From Thermoleophilia bacterium (lineage in GTDB: Bacteria; Actinomycetota; Thermoleophilia; Gaiellales; JAICJC01), in the NCBI GenBank assembly GCA_025928655.1, contig JAICJC010000018.1:1-39840 (forward strand): 39,840 bases of DNA. The letters are read 5' to 3'. Below the pieces are notes generated by a model. That model saw nothing but the letters and a program-made list of their open reading frames with translations, was not told the origin of the DNA and searched no databases. The first letter of the stretch is position 1, and every line of letters begins with the position of its first letter. The position numbers and the translations under genes are program-made. Positions 17,309 through 25,757 of the stretch are shown one piece after another.

Positions 17309-17902
17309 ATGCGCCTGGAGCTCGGGAAGCCCATCCTCTGTACGGACGGCGCCGTCGGTGAGCTTGCCGACGTCGTCGTCGATCCCGTGGAGCGGCGCGT
17401 CACCCACCTCGTCGTCCGGCCGCACGGGAATCTCGGCCCGGCACGGCTCGTGCCGGCCGAGCTCGCGGACGGCGACCGGGGGGAGATCTCGCTGCGCTGC
17501 ACGCGGGCGGACGTGGATGGGTTCGCGACCGTCCGCGAGTCGGCGTACCTGCGGACGGGTCAGCTGCCCCGCGACGACCCCGACTGGGACATCGGGATCG
17601 AGGACGTGCTGGCGATGCCGTACTACACGACGCCGGACATCGGGGTCTACCCGTCGTTCGACGAGCCGTACATGATGACGTACGACCGCGTCCCGAAGGG
17701 CGAGGCCGAGATCCGGCGCGCGAGCGCGGTCGTCTCGGCGGACGGCCACCACCTGGGCACGGTGGAGGCGCTGGTCGTCGACGTCGACGAGATCACCCAT
17801 TTCGTGCTCGAGCACGGCCACCTGTGGGGCCTGCGCGACGTCACGATCCCTGTCGGGGCGGTGGCGAAGGTAGAGTCGGACACCGTGACGCTGCGCATCT
17901 AG
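17309..17902 (+). CDS. PRC-barrel domain protein
   Basis: A protein of 197 residues from ATG 17309 (211 from the alternative ATG at 17267). The first 75 residues form a PRC barrel: MRLELGKPILCTDGAVGELA, then VVVDPVERRVTHLVVRP. A second barrel-like repeat near 140-195 reads ADGHHLGTVEALVVDVDEITHFVLEHGHLWG and ends IPVGAVAKVESDTVTLRI, so this is a two-domain form. The class binds RNA, proteins or photosynthetic complexes in different organisms, and no specific role can be assigned. The later ATG was chosen because the conserved domain begins there and a TAGGGA box lies at 17262-17267, where the upstream start would be impossible if it is the promoter. No membrane segment is visible. Confidence 0.7.
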   Translation: MRLELGKPILCTDGAVGELADVVVDPVERRVTHLVVRPHGNLGPARLVPAELADGDRGEISLRCTRADVDGFATVRESAYLRTGQLPRDDPDWDIGIEDVLAMPYYTTPDIGVYPSFDEPYMMTYDRVPKGEAEIRRASAVVSADGHHLGTVEALVVDVDEITHFVLEHGHLWGLRDVTIPVGAVAKVESDTVTLRI

Positions 17903-17979
17903 AAGGACGACGTCGGCGACCTCCCGGCCGTGCGGGTACACCGCTGGCATCTCTAGCGGGCCGGCCCGGCCGCCTTTTC

Positions 17980-19832
17980 GTGGCAACCGCGGCCGCGGCA
18001 TGCCTGGTCGCGGCGTTGGCCGGCCCGGCCTGGGCGGCGACCACGGCGGCGACGCAGCTCGCACAGCGCTACGCGCCGATCGTCGTCCTGAAGAAGCAGG
18101 CACAGGCGTGCGACACCCACGGCGAGGCCTACGAGCCCGTCGCCGTCAACCTCGTGCTCGGGCGCAACGATGTCACGCTGCGCGGCCCGGACGGCTACAC
18201 CCTGCAGGCGCCGACGATGCGCGACCTCTACCGCAAGGACTCCGCGTACTTCCTGGATTTCCCCGGCAACCCGCTGAAGCCGGGCTGCTCCTACGAGCGC
18301 TGGCTCAAGAAGATCTCGCAGGGCAAGCCGGCCACGGTCTACGCCCACATCGCCACCCAGCCGGACAGGCCGGGGCGGCTCGCGCTCCAGTACTGGCTCT
18401 ACTACGTCTACAACGACTGGAACAACAAGCACGAGGGCGACTGGGAGATGATCCAGCTCGTCTTCGCGGCGGACTCGCCGGCCGACGCCCTCCGCCGCCC
18501 CCCGCTCGAGGTCGGCTACTCGCAGCATTCGGGCGCGCAACGCGCGGACTGGGATGACTCCGACCTCGAGCGGCGCGGCACGCACCCGCTCGTCTACTCC
18601 GCATCCGGATCGCACGCGAACTTCTTCCGCTCGGCGCTCTGGTTCGGCTACAGCGCCCAGGCCGGCGTCGGCTGCGACGACACCCGCACGCCCTCGCGCG
18701 ACGTCGATCCGAAGGTCGTCGTCGTGCCGACCACGCCGCCGGGGGCGGACAGCCGGTTCGCCTGGCTGGGTTTCGACGGCCTGTGGGGCCAGCGCCTGCG
18801 GAGCCCGAACGGCGGCCCCACCGGCCCGAACGACAAGACCCGGTGGCGCAAGCCCGTCACCTGGACCGAGACGACCTGGCGCGACACCGCGCTCTCGGTC
18901 CCCGGCGGGACGTCGCTCGGGCCGAGCGCCACCGGGTTCTTCTGCGGGTTCGTGGCCTCCGGGTCGAAGCTCTACCTGCGAACGCTCGCGTCCCCGTGGC
19001 TCGTCATCCCGGTCGTGCTCGCGCTCGCCGCCGCCGCGGCAGTGCTCGTGCGGCGCACCCGCTGGTCGCCGGGGAGTGCGACCCCGATCGACCGCCGCCG
19101 GGCGGCCGGCGAGATGTTCGTCTCGGCGTGGCGCATCCACGGCACCCACCGAGGCTGGTTCCTCGGCGTCGGAGCAGTGTTCGTCCCCCTCGGCGTGTCG
19201 CCGCCGGCATCCAGGCGGTCGTGTTCGCGCACTCGCCGTTCACCGACCCGAAGGGCGTCGAGGGCGGCGACCGCTTCATCTCCGGGGTCGCCGCGCTGTT
19301 CGTCGGCAGCGGGATAACGGCGTTGGTCCCCAGCGTGCTGGTGGCGGCGGCGGTGGCGATGTCGGTCGACGAGCTGGCCCGGGGCGGTTCCGGCAGGATC
19401 CACATCCGCGCGATTGGAGAACGCGCGCTCCCGCTGGCGGGGGCCATCCTGACCATCCTGATCGTGGTGGCACTCCTCGTGACGACGCTGGTCGGACTCA
19501 TCTTCGCGGTCGCCTTCCTCGTGTGGCACGCGATCACGACGCAGACGTGCGTGATCGAGCGCCGCTCGGCCCGGGCCGCGCTCGGCCGTAGCCGCGAGCT
19601 CGTCCGCCACCACGCCTGGCGCGTGTTCGCGATCACCGCCGTCGCCACCGGCATCGGCCTCGCGACCGGGCCGATCGTCGGGCTGGCGGTGCTCTTCGCC
19701 TCATCCGCCTCGCTGGGCGCGATCGACATCGTGAGCTCTGTCGTCTACGCCGTCGTGATGCCGTACGTCTCGATCGTGCTCGCCCTGCTCTTCTTCGACC
19801 TGCGCGCCGCTCAGTCCGGATCGCGCACGTAG
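17980..19832 (+). CDS. Vps62-domain protein fused to a membrane domain, interrupted by a frameshift
   Basis: Read with one base restored, this is about 617 residues. A signal peptide (TAAAACLVAALAGPAWA) leads into an exported Vps62/DUF946-type domain with YVYNDWNNKHEGDWEM, GYSQHSGAQRADW and VYSASGSHANFF. A hydrophobic segment follows (VIPVVLALAAAAAVLV, about residue 350). A cytosolic loop comes next, then five or six membrane helices like those of glycerophosphodiester phosphodiesterase membrane domains. The frame breaks at 19197/19198 after FVPLGV, and one added G gives VAAGIQAVVF in the downstream frame. The two halves are clearly one gene because the break falls inside a membrane helix. 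The start is uncertain: GTG 17980 has no ribosome-binding site, and CTG 17956 would add an arginine-containing n-region to the signal peptide. The 3' end overlaps the convergent YihY gene by 22 nt. Confidence 0.65.
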
Positions 19833-20787
19833 AGCCCGCGCACGGCCCGGCGGATGCGGACCTGCAGACGCTCGCCCCCGTCCGGATCCGGCGGGCGCGA
19901 CCACGCCGCCGCCACCTCCGCGCCCAACAGCAGCGCGGACGCGTACAGGTAGACCGAGTACAGGAACACGAGCGCCGACGTGAGCGACCCGTACACCACG
20001 CTCAGGCGGTTCACGTTTTCGTAGATCCGTCCCGACGCGAACGAGATCGCGAGCAGGAGGATCGCCGTCGTGACCGCGCCCGCGAGCGCGTCGGTGCGCC
20101 GCAGGCGCCGGGACGGCACGAACCGGTAGAGGAGCATGACGATGACGACCGAGGCGAGGACGGCTGCGACGCGCGGGGCGCTGTTGCCGGCGGTGGTGGT
20201 GCGCAGCCCTGCCAGCGCGTCGACACGCCGCAGCTCGTGCTGGGCGAGCCGGTCGAGCACCGTGGCCGCGACGGTGCCGAGCACGAGCACGGCGCAGCCG
20301 ACGACGAGCACGAGGTCGACGAGCTTCCCCCGCGCGGCCGGCCGGCCCCGCTCCCCCCGAGCACCAACTCGAGGCCGGTGCGGATGGTCGCCATCATGCC
20401 CGTCGCCGCCCAGACGAACAGGGCCAGCGTGATGAGCCCGACGACGCCGGACGGCGACGCGATCCCGGAGATGGCGCCGGCCACGTCCTCGCGGCTCGCG
20501 ACGCTCGGAGGCAGCGCCCGGACGACGGTGTCCACCACGGCGTCGTGGATGTCCCGGTTCCCGAGCAGCAGGCCGAACACGGCGACCAGCACGATCGCGA
20601 GCGGGACGATCGAGAACACCACCCGGTAGGCGATGCCGGCCGCGTGCTGCGGGCAGCCGTCGGCGAAGTAGCGGTCGACGGCAGTCGCGAGCACGCCGGC
20701 GATCCGGCGGCCCGCGCGGGCGCAGGCGGCGAGGACGCCACGGCGTGCGGGCGTGGGTTCCGGGCCCGGTCGCGCCGGTGCGGACAT
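19811..20787 (-). CDS. YihY/BrkB-family membrane protein, interrupted by a frameshift
   Basis: About 325 residues when one base is restored. It is an inner-membrane protein of the YihY/virulence factor BrkB family, whose molecular role is unsettled. N-terminal part: DGCPQHAAGIAYRVVFSIVPLAIV (amphipathic segment and first helix), then SPSGVVGLITLALFVWAATGMM. After the break at the six-C run 20353-20358, the other frame continues KLVDLVLVVGCAVLVLGTVA, YRFVPSRRLRRTDALAGAVT, GRIYENVNRLSVVYGS, ALVFLYSVYLYASALLLGAEV. The last pieces are the family's typical C-terminal signature. Seven instead of six bases in that run restores one frame. ATG 20787 follows TAGCCT by 6 nt. Confidence 0.75.
20353..20358. 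other. Frameshift site: homopolymer of six C in the YihY gene
   Basis: The coding frame changes here by one missing base. A seventh C (G on the coding strand) joins TGLELVLGG to ERGRPAARGKLVDLV in one reading frame. Homopolymers of this kind are common sequencing-error sites. Confidence 0.7.
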
Positions 20788-20793
20788 CCGCGT

Positions 20794-20799
20794 AGGCTA
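20794..20799 (-). promoter_or_regulatory. -10 box for leaderless YihY-family mRNA
   Basis: TAGCCT on the minus strand, 6 nt before the ATG at 20787. It overlaps the stop codon of the upstream DUF2252 gene (20797-20799). Confidence 0.4.
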
Positions 20800-22277
20800 G
20801 GCCGTCGCCAGGCGCCCCGACCGGACCGCGGCGGCGAACGCGTCGTAGTCGCGCTCGTTCTGATCGGCGTACGCCGCCGAGAACTCGGCGATTGCCCGGT
20901 CGAAGGCGTCCCCCTTCCCGAGGTAGGCGGCGATCGCAATCCGGTCGCCCCAGCGGGCGTGCGCGCGGGCGAGCGTCGCGCCGCACAGGCGGGCATACAG
21001 CCACGCGCCCTGTGGCTGCAGCCGGTCGACGTCCGCGCTGCCCTTCCAGTCGTGCAGCTGACGCACGTAGTAGTCCCGGGCGCGGCCGTCGAGCCCGGGG
21101 ATTCGCTGCCAGCCCAGGAACACGTCGGTCGCCGCCTGCATCACCCGCTGGCCGATCACCACCCGCGCGCCGTGGTTGCGGTAGCGGGGCCCGTCCAGGT
21201 GCTCCTCGAGCACCTGGACGGACCGGCCTCCTTCACCTGCAGGAACAGCGGATCGCGGTGGTCGCGGCCGGCGAGCAGGAGGATGTAGCAGCGGGTGCCG
21301 ACGCTGCCGACGCCGACCACCTTCCGGGCGGCATGCACGAAGCGGAACTCCTCCAGCGGATGGTGCTCGCGGGTGAGCGTGCGCCGGTACGACGCCAGGA
21401 GCTGCTTGATCAGCCGCTCGGCTTCCTCCCACTCCGACCCGGTGGCGATGAGCTCCTCGAGCGGGACGACCAGCGGCCGGTCGGGCAGGATCCGCAGGTC
21501 GCCCTCGACCTTCGCGGCCCTCCGGGCGAGCACGCGCACGCTGTCGCGCGTGCGCGCCCTGGCGACGTCCCCCTCCGCCCAGCGCGCCTCCCTCTTCGAG
21601 AGCCGGCCCCGGCCGACCTCGCGCCAGACCTGCGCCAGCAGCCGCTCGGCGTCGACGTGGGCGTACCACGCGCCGAGCGTGCCCTGGCCGGCGCTGCGGC
21701 GCAACTGGCGGCGGTAGGCGCGGGCGCACTCCTGCACGATCGCGCGCCGGTCACGCGCGCGGAACCCGCGGTCGCGCCCGCCGATCTCGAAGCTGGCCGC
21801 GAGCCGCTTCACGTCCCACTCCCACGGCCCCGGATAGGTCTCGTCGAAATCGTTGAGGTCGAAGATCATGCGCCGCTCCGGCGTTCCGAACACGCCGAAG
21901 TTGGCCATGTGGGCGTCGCCGCAGAGCTGGACGGTGACGCCCGACACCGGCGTTTGCGCGAGGTCGCCGGCCATGATCGCCGCGGCGCCACGGTAAAACG
22001 TGAAGGGCGATACCGCCATCCGCGCGTGGCGCACCGGCACGAGGTCGGGGACGCGGTCGGCGTCCTCGCGCTCGAGCAGCGCGACCGGGTCCGCCCGGCC
22101 GGCGGGCGGCTCCCAGGCGCCGTGGGACGAGCGGGGCGCGAGGGCGCGGGCCGCCTTCCCCCGCGCGACCCGCTGCTCCGGCGTCAGCCGCCGTCTGCGC
22201 CATTCGGACGCGAACCGCCGTTCGAAGACCTCGGGGCCCCCCCGGATCCTCGGCCGCCCGGCGCGGCCTTCCGTCAT
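20797..22277 (-). CDS. DUF2252 family protein, interrupted by a frameshift
   Basis: About 493 residues when one base is restored. Members resemble the aminoglycoside-phosphotransferase/kinase fold, but no reaction is established. Signatures are SPFTFYRGAAAIMAGDLA, CGDAHMANFGVFG, FDLNDFDETYPGPWEWDVKRL, then KVVGVGSVGTRCYILLLAGRD and DPLFLQVKEA. After the break (about 21223-21228) the other frame gives HLDGPRYRNHGARVVIGQR, MQAATDVFLGWQ, YYVRQLHDWKGSADVD, LCGATLARAHARWGD and DQNERDYDAFAAAV, all typical of the C-terminal half. Adding one base gives KEARSVQVLEEHL across the junction. A perfect 14-bp inverted repeat lies directly beside the break. ATG 22277 has no clear ribosome-binding site. Confidence 0.8.
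21191..21221. repeat. Perfect inverted repeat inside the DUF2252 gene
   Basis: Arms of 14 bp (21191-21204 and 21208-21221) are separated by CTC. It is coding sequence for a VLEEHLDGP-type segment but makes a strong hairpin. It sits within a few bases of the apparent one-base deletion. Confidence 0.8.
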
Positions 22278-22323
22278 CCGCCGGGCATGATCCGCATGGC
22301 CGGGCCGACCGCCCCGTGTCGGC

Positions 22324-22360
22324 TATGTTCTGCCCCGTCCCAGAAGGCACACGAGGGAGG
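22324..22360 (+). promoter_or_regulatory. Promoter -10 box and ribosome-binding site of the UPF0173 gene
   Basis: TATGTT at 22324-22329 is a possible -10 box. GAGGGAGG at 22353-22360 is a strong Shine-Dalgarno sequence 6 nt before ATG 22367, so this gene has a leader, in contrast to many neighbours. Confidence 0.5.
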
Positions 22361-22366
22361 CCCTCC

Positions 22367-23092
22367 ATGTCACTCGACAACGGCGTCAAGCTCACCTGGA
22401 TCGGGCACGCGTCCTTCATCCTGGAAACCCCCGGCGGCAAGCGGGCGCTCATCGATCCGTGGATGACCGGAAATCCCGTCGCCCCGGAGTCGCTCCACGA
22501 TCCCGGCGACGTCGACCTCATCCTCCTCAGCCACGGCCATTCCGATCACACCGGCGACGTCATCCGGCTGGCCAGGGAGAAGAGCCCCGCCGCGGTCATG
22601 TGCATGATCGAGCTCGGGGACTACCTCGGGTCCAAGGGCGTCGAGAACATCATCGGCGGCAACAAGGGCGGCACGCTCAGCGCCGAGGGTGTGAGCGTCA
22701 CCCTCACGCACGCCTTCCACTCCTCGAGCTACGGCGAGGAGGACGGCACCATCGTCTACACCGGGGAGCCGGCCGGCCTGATCATCACGCTCGAGAACGG
22801 CTACCGGATCTACTTCGCCGGCGACACGACCGTGTTCGGCGACATGGCCCTGATCGGCGAGCTCTACCAGCCCGACCTGGCCATGCTCCCGATCGGCGAC
22901 TTCTTCACGATGGGCCCGATGGAGGCGGCGAAGGCCGTCGAGCTCCTGGGCGTCAAGCACGTCCTGGGGATGCACTACGGCACGTTCCCTCTCCTGACCG
23001 GCACGCCGCAGGGGCTGCGGGACGAGCTCGCGAAGCGCGGTCTCACCGACGTCGTGGTCGAGGAGCTCAAGCCCGGCGAGACGCTTTCGTGA
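22367..23092 (+). CDS. UPF0173 metal-dependent hydrolase (metallo-beta-lactamase fold)
   Basis: 241 residues, the usual length for the UPF0173/YtkL group of metallo-beta-lactamase-fold hydrolases. The metal motif HxHxDH is H56, H58, D60, H61 (SHGHSDHTGD). IGHASFILET lies near the start, FAGDTTVFGDM supplies a further ligand region, and MHYGTFPLLTG near the end carries another histidine. The natural substrate is unknown. ATG 22367 was chosen for its strong ribosome-binding site; an in-frame ATG at 22316 would cover that site. It overlaps the DUF1028 gene by 4 nt, so the two are co-translated. Confidence 0.85.
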   Translation: MSLDNGVKLTWIGHASFILETPGGKRALIDPWMTGNPVAPESLHDPGDVDLILLSHGHSDHTGDVIRLAREKSPAAVMCMIELGDYLGSKGVENIIGGNKGGTLSAEGVSVTLTHAFHSSSYGEEDGTIVYTGEPAGLIITLENGYRIYFAGDTTVFGDMALIGELYQPDLAMLPIGDFFTMGPMEAAKAVELLGVKHVLGMHYGTFPLLTGTPQGLRDELAKRGLTDVVVEELKPGETLS

Positions 23093-23919
23093 CATTCTCA
23101 CTCGTGGCGTGCGATCTCGAGGCGCGCCAGTGGGGAGTGGTCGTCGCCTCCAGGTTTCTCGCCGTCGGCGCCATCGTGCCGTGGGCGCAGGCAGAGGTCG
23201 GGGCCGTGGCCACGCAGGCGTTCGCGAACGTCTCGTACGGCCCCCGGGGCCTCGAGCTGCTGGGCGCCGGCGCGAGCGCGCAGGAGACGCTCGACCGGCT
23301 CCTGGCGGACGATCCGGACGGCTCGGAACGCCAGGTCGGCGTCGTCGACGCCGCCGGGGGAAGCGCGACCTTCACCGGGCCGGAATGCCTCGACTGGGCC
23401 GGAGGCAGGACCGGCGCCGGCTACGCCGCGCAGGGCAACCTGCTCGCCGGCGCCGGGGTCGTCACCGCGCTGGTGGACACGTTCGAGGGAACGGAGGGCC
23501 CGCTGGCCGAGCGGCTGCTCGCGTCGCTGGCCGCGGGCGACGCCGCCGGGGGCGACCGCCGGGGGCGGCAGTCCGCGGCCGTGATCGTGCGCGAGGTGGA
23601 CGGCGGCTACGGCGGCGGGACGGACACCCTCGTCGACCTCCGTGTCGACGATCACCCCGATCCCGTCACGGAGCTCCAGCGCCTGTACGCCATCCAGGAT
23701 CTCCTCTTCGGCCGCACGCCGGACGATCAGCTGATCCCGCTCGAGCAGGTGCAGGCGGAGCTGACCGAGCTGCTCGCGAAGGTCGGCCGCTCCGGCCCGG
23801 TCGAGCGCGCGCTGCGTGACTGGGCGGGGAGGGAAAATCTCGAGGAGCGGCTCTACGACGGCCGCGTCGACCCCGTCGTGCTGCGCGCCCTGCGCGAGCG
23901 TGCGGAGGGGCGGGCTTAG
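23089..23919 (+). CDS. DUF1028 family protein (Ntn-hydrolase-like)
   Basis: 276 residues. The N-terminus VTFSLVACDLEARQWGVVVAS followed by RFLAVGAIVPWAQAEVGAVATQ is the family signature, and GYAAQGNLLAG and YGGGTDTLVDLRVDDH follow. DUF1028 proteins have an Ntn-hydrolase-like fold; the activity is not known to me. The C-terminal 65 residues (from about 210) form an extra domain with the pattern PLEQVQAELTELLAKVGR, helical and seen in part of the family. GTG 23089 overlaps the upstream stop (GTGA). The 3' end overlaps the convergent secreted-protein gene by 4 nt. Confidence 0.85.
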   Translation: MTFSLVACDLEARQWGVVVASRFLAVGAIVPWAQAEVGAVATQAFANVSYGPRGLELLGAGASAQETLDRLLADDPDGSERQVGVVDAAGGSATFTGPECLDWAGGRTGAGYAAQGNLLAGAGVVTALVDTFEGTEGPLAERLLASLAAGDAAGGDRRGRQSAAVIVREVDGGYGGGTDTLVDLRVDDHPDPVTELQRLYAIQDLLFGRTPDDQLIPLEQVQAELTELLAKVGRSGPVERALRDWAGRENLEERLYDGRVDPVVLRALRERAEGRA

Positions 23920-24326
23920 CCGCCGAAGACGGCCTTGGCGCTGGCGTGCGACCGGCCCCGGGCGTCGGACACCGAGGCGGAGATCACGAAGCTGCCCTGC
24001 GCCGTCTTGGCGGTCACTTTCTGGCGCAGCGTCTCGCCGGCGATCCGGCCCGGGCGCAGGGTACCGCCCATGGCGGCGCCGATGCCGCTCGACGGCGTCG
24101 ACCACGTGAACTCCCACTCGCCGTGGTGCGTGCGGGCGGTCAGGTTGGTGATCCGGAACGAGGCGACGACGGTCTGGCCGACCCGGGGGTGAGCCGGCGT
24201 GATCGTCGCCCGCACCCGGAACTGCGGGTTCTGGGTGCCGGTCACGGTGGTCGCCTCCGCTGCGACGGCGAACGCCGCCGTCAGCGCGGCAACGCAGAGG
24301 AGGATCTGGAGTGCGCGCCCAGGCAC
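23916..24326 (-). CDS. Small secreted protein with an Ig-like beta-sandwich pattern
   Basis: 136 residues. A signal peptide is clear: a basic start (VPGRALQ), a hydrophobic core (ILLCVAALTAAFAVA) and probable cleavage after AEA near residue 25. The rest alternates beta-strand-like stretches, for example RVGQTVVASFRITNLT and GSFVISASVSDARGRSHA, suggesting an Ig-like or CARDB-like fold. No catalytic motif or anchor is visible, and the family is not identified. GTG 24326 follows TACAGT by 7 nt. Confidence 0.6.
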   Translation of the reverse strand: MPGRALQILLCVAALTAAFAVAAEATTVTGTQNPQFRVRATITPAHPRVGQTVVASFRITNLTARTHHGEWEFTWSTPSSGIGAAMGGTLRPGRIAGETLRQKVTAKTAQGSFVISASVSDARGRSHASAKAVFGG

Positions 24327-24333
24327 GCGGGGG

Positions 24334-24339
24334 ACTGTA
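24334..24339 (-). promoter_or_regulatory. -10 box for the leaderless secreted-protein mRNA
   Basis: TACAGT on the minus strand, 7 nt before GTG 24326. It overlaps the lower arm of the hairpin at 24337-24368, so one short stretch may serve as terminator for the upstream gene and promoter for this one. Confidence 0.4.
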
Positions 24340-24368
24340 GCCCGCTCGGCGGACGCCGAGCGGGCTAC
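24337..24368 (-). terminator. Hairpin terminator after the 54-residue membrane protein
   Basis: A perfect 14-bp stem (24337-24350 with 24355-24368) and a 4-nt loop, 12 nt beyond the stop codon at 24381. There is no U-tract, as is common in actinobacterial terminators. Confidence 0.65.
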
Positions 24369-24380
24369 ACCATTACGGGC

Positions 24381-24545
24381 TCAGTACCACCGGCCGCGGG
24401 CGAAACCGCCGAACGCGATGAGGCCGACGAGCGCGATGATGATCCCGAGCACGAGGCTCCAGAAGATGGCGACGATGATCCCGATGATGACGATGATCCC
24501 ACCGGTCGTGATGCCGCCGATCCCGCTACTTCCTCGAGTCGTCAT
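24381..24545 (-). CDS. Small hydrophobic membrane protein (54 residues)
   Basis: Starts MTTRGSSGIGG and contains two hydrophobic stretches, GIIVIIGIIVAIFW and LVLGIIIALVGLIAF, with a short basic end GGFARGRWY. This resembles the tiny membrane proteins annotated as hydrophobic protein/DUF6131 in actinobacteria, but the match is weak. ATG 24545 was preferred over an upstream start at 24578 because GGAGGA (minus strand, 24552-24557) stands 6 nt before it. A hairpin terminator follows, so it is probably a single-gene transcript. Confidence 0.65.
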   Translation of the reverse strand: MTTRGSSGIGGITTGGIIVIIGIIVAIFWSLVLGIIIALVGLIAFGGFARGRWY

Positions 24546-24626
24546 GTGAGTTCCTCCGATGAGGTCGGTCGGGGGCACTATTCCCGCCCGGACGGTGTTC
24601 TCAAACGGCCGGCGGCGCGGAAGCCC

Positions 24627-25736
24627 CTACCTGATGCTCAGGCGACGGTCGATCCGCTCGGCGCCGCTGCGCGGCCGCAGCACGCCGGGCAGGGCGGCGG
24701 CGATCTCGGCCACGGCCCGCGCCGAGGGGGCGTCCGGATCCTCGAGCACGAGCGGCCGGCCCGCGTCCGCCGCCGTGCGCAGCGGCTCGTCGAGCGGGAT
24801 CTCGCCCAGCAGCGGGACGCCCAGCCGGTCGGCCAGCGCCCGGCCGCCGCCCTCGCCGAACACGTGCGAGCGCTCGCCGCAGCACGGGCACACCAGGTAG
24901 CTCATGTTCTCGATCACGCCCGCGACGCGCATCCCGGTCTTGGCGGCGACCTCAGCCGAGCGCTCCGCCACCTGCTGGGCGGCCGCCTGGGGCGTCGTGA
25001 CGATCACGACGTCGGGCGACGGCAGCAGCTGGCCAAGCGAGATCGAGACGTCTCCGGTGCCGGGCGGCATGTCGACGACCAGGTAGTCGAGCTCGCCCCA
25101 GTGGACGTCGGTGAGAAACTGCTCGAGCGCCTTATGGAGCATCGGCCCGCGCCAGACGACCGCCTGGTCCGGCTCGAGGAAGAAGCCGATCGACATGATC
25201 CGCAGGCCGTGGTTCACGGGCGGCACGATCATGCCCTCGACCACCACGGGGCGGCGCGTGATGCCGAGCATGCGGGGCACCGAGTAGCCGTAGATGTCGG
25301 CGTCGACGACGCCCACCTCCGCCCCGCCGGCGGCCAGCGCGGCCGCCAGGTTCGTCGTCACCGTCGACTTGCCGACGCCGCCCTTGCCGGAGGCGACGGC
25401 CAGGACGCGGGTGCGCTGGGAGATCGCGAGCGACTTGGCCCCGTTCCCCCCGCCCGGATGCAGGCGCTCGCGCAGCGCGGTGCGCTGCTCCGGCGTCATG
25501 ACGTCGAAGCTCACCCCGACGGACTCGACGCCCTCGACAGCGCCGACCCGGCCGCGCACCTGCGACTCGAGGTCGGCCTTCATCGGACAGCCGGCGACCG
25601 TCAGCGCGATGGTGACGCCGACGTGGCTCTCGCGCACGTCGACCGAGCGCACCATGTCGAGCTCGACGACGCTCCGCCGCAGCTCCGGGTCGATGACACC
25701 GACAAGCGCCTCGCGGATGGCGGTCTCGGAGACCAT
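24627..25736 (-). CDS. Mrp/ApbC-type iron-sulphur cluster carrier ATPase
   Basis: 369 residues. It is a P-loop ATPase of the MinD/Mrp family that carries and transfers [4Fe-4S] clusters to target proteins. An N-terminal MIP18/DUF59 domain (about 1-90; LTVAGCPMK with C50) precedes the ATPase. The deviant Walker A is SGKGGVGKST (116-125), and DADIYGYSVPRMLG, DYLVVDMPPGTGD and TTPQAAAQQVAERS follow. CxxC at C283-C286 (CPCC) is the dimer cluster site. Given the iron-sulphur demand of complex I in the same window the role fits, though linkage may be chance. ATG 25736 follows TACACT by 6 nt. Confidence 0.93.
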   Translation of the reverse strand: MVSETAIREALVGVIDPELRRSVVELDMVRSVDVRESHVGVTIALTVAGCPMKADLESQVRGRVGAVEGVESVGVSFDVMTPEQRTALRERLHPGGGNGAKSLAISQRTRVLAVASGKGGVGKSTVTTNLAAALAAGGAEVGVVDADIYGYSVPRMLGITRRPVVVEGMIVPPVNHGLRIMSIGFFLEPDQAVVWRGPMLHKALEQFLTDVHWGELDYLVVDMPPGTGDVSISLGQLLPSPDVVIVTTPQAAAQQVAERSAEVAAKTGMRVAGVIENMSYLVCPCCGERSHVFGEGGGRALADRLGVPLLGEIPLDEPLRTAADAGRPLVLEDPDAPSARAVAEIAAALPGVLRPRSGAERIDRRLSIR

Positions 25737-25742
25737 GCCCGC

Positions 25743-25748
25743 AGTGTA
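25743..25748 (-). promoter_or_regulatory. -10 box for leaderless Mrp mRNA
   Basis: TACACT on the minus strand, 6 nt before ATG 25736, in the 21-nt gap after the phosphatase gene. It implies that Mrp has its own promoter even though the phosphatase gene is close upstream. Confidence 0.45.
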
Positions 25749-25757
25749 TGCGCTGCT

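Noticed and set aside
17824..17979. ATG 17824 as the start of the Vps62-domain gene
   Set aside because: It would overlap the PRC-barrel gene by 79 nt, and the added residues are Arg/Gly-rich shadow sequence placed before a normal signal peptide.
20353..20358. Programmed ribosomal frameshifting in the YihY gene
   Set aside because: There is no slippery heptamer with a downstream structure. A simple homopolymer length error explains the shift, and the family is not known for frameshifting.
21191..21221. Inverted repeat as an attachment or recombination site
   Set aside because: It lies in conserved coding sequence of DUF2252, has no integrase or second copy nearby, and most likely reflects chance plus codon constraints.
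16288..22277. A defence island
   Set aside because: The region looks accessory, but no nuclease, helicase, reverse transcriptase, toxin or Toll/interleukin receptor domain is present; the genes fit envelope or unknown functions.
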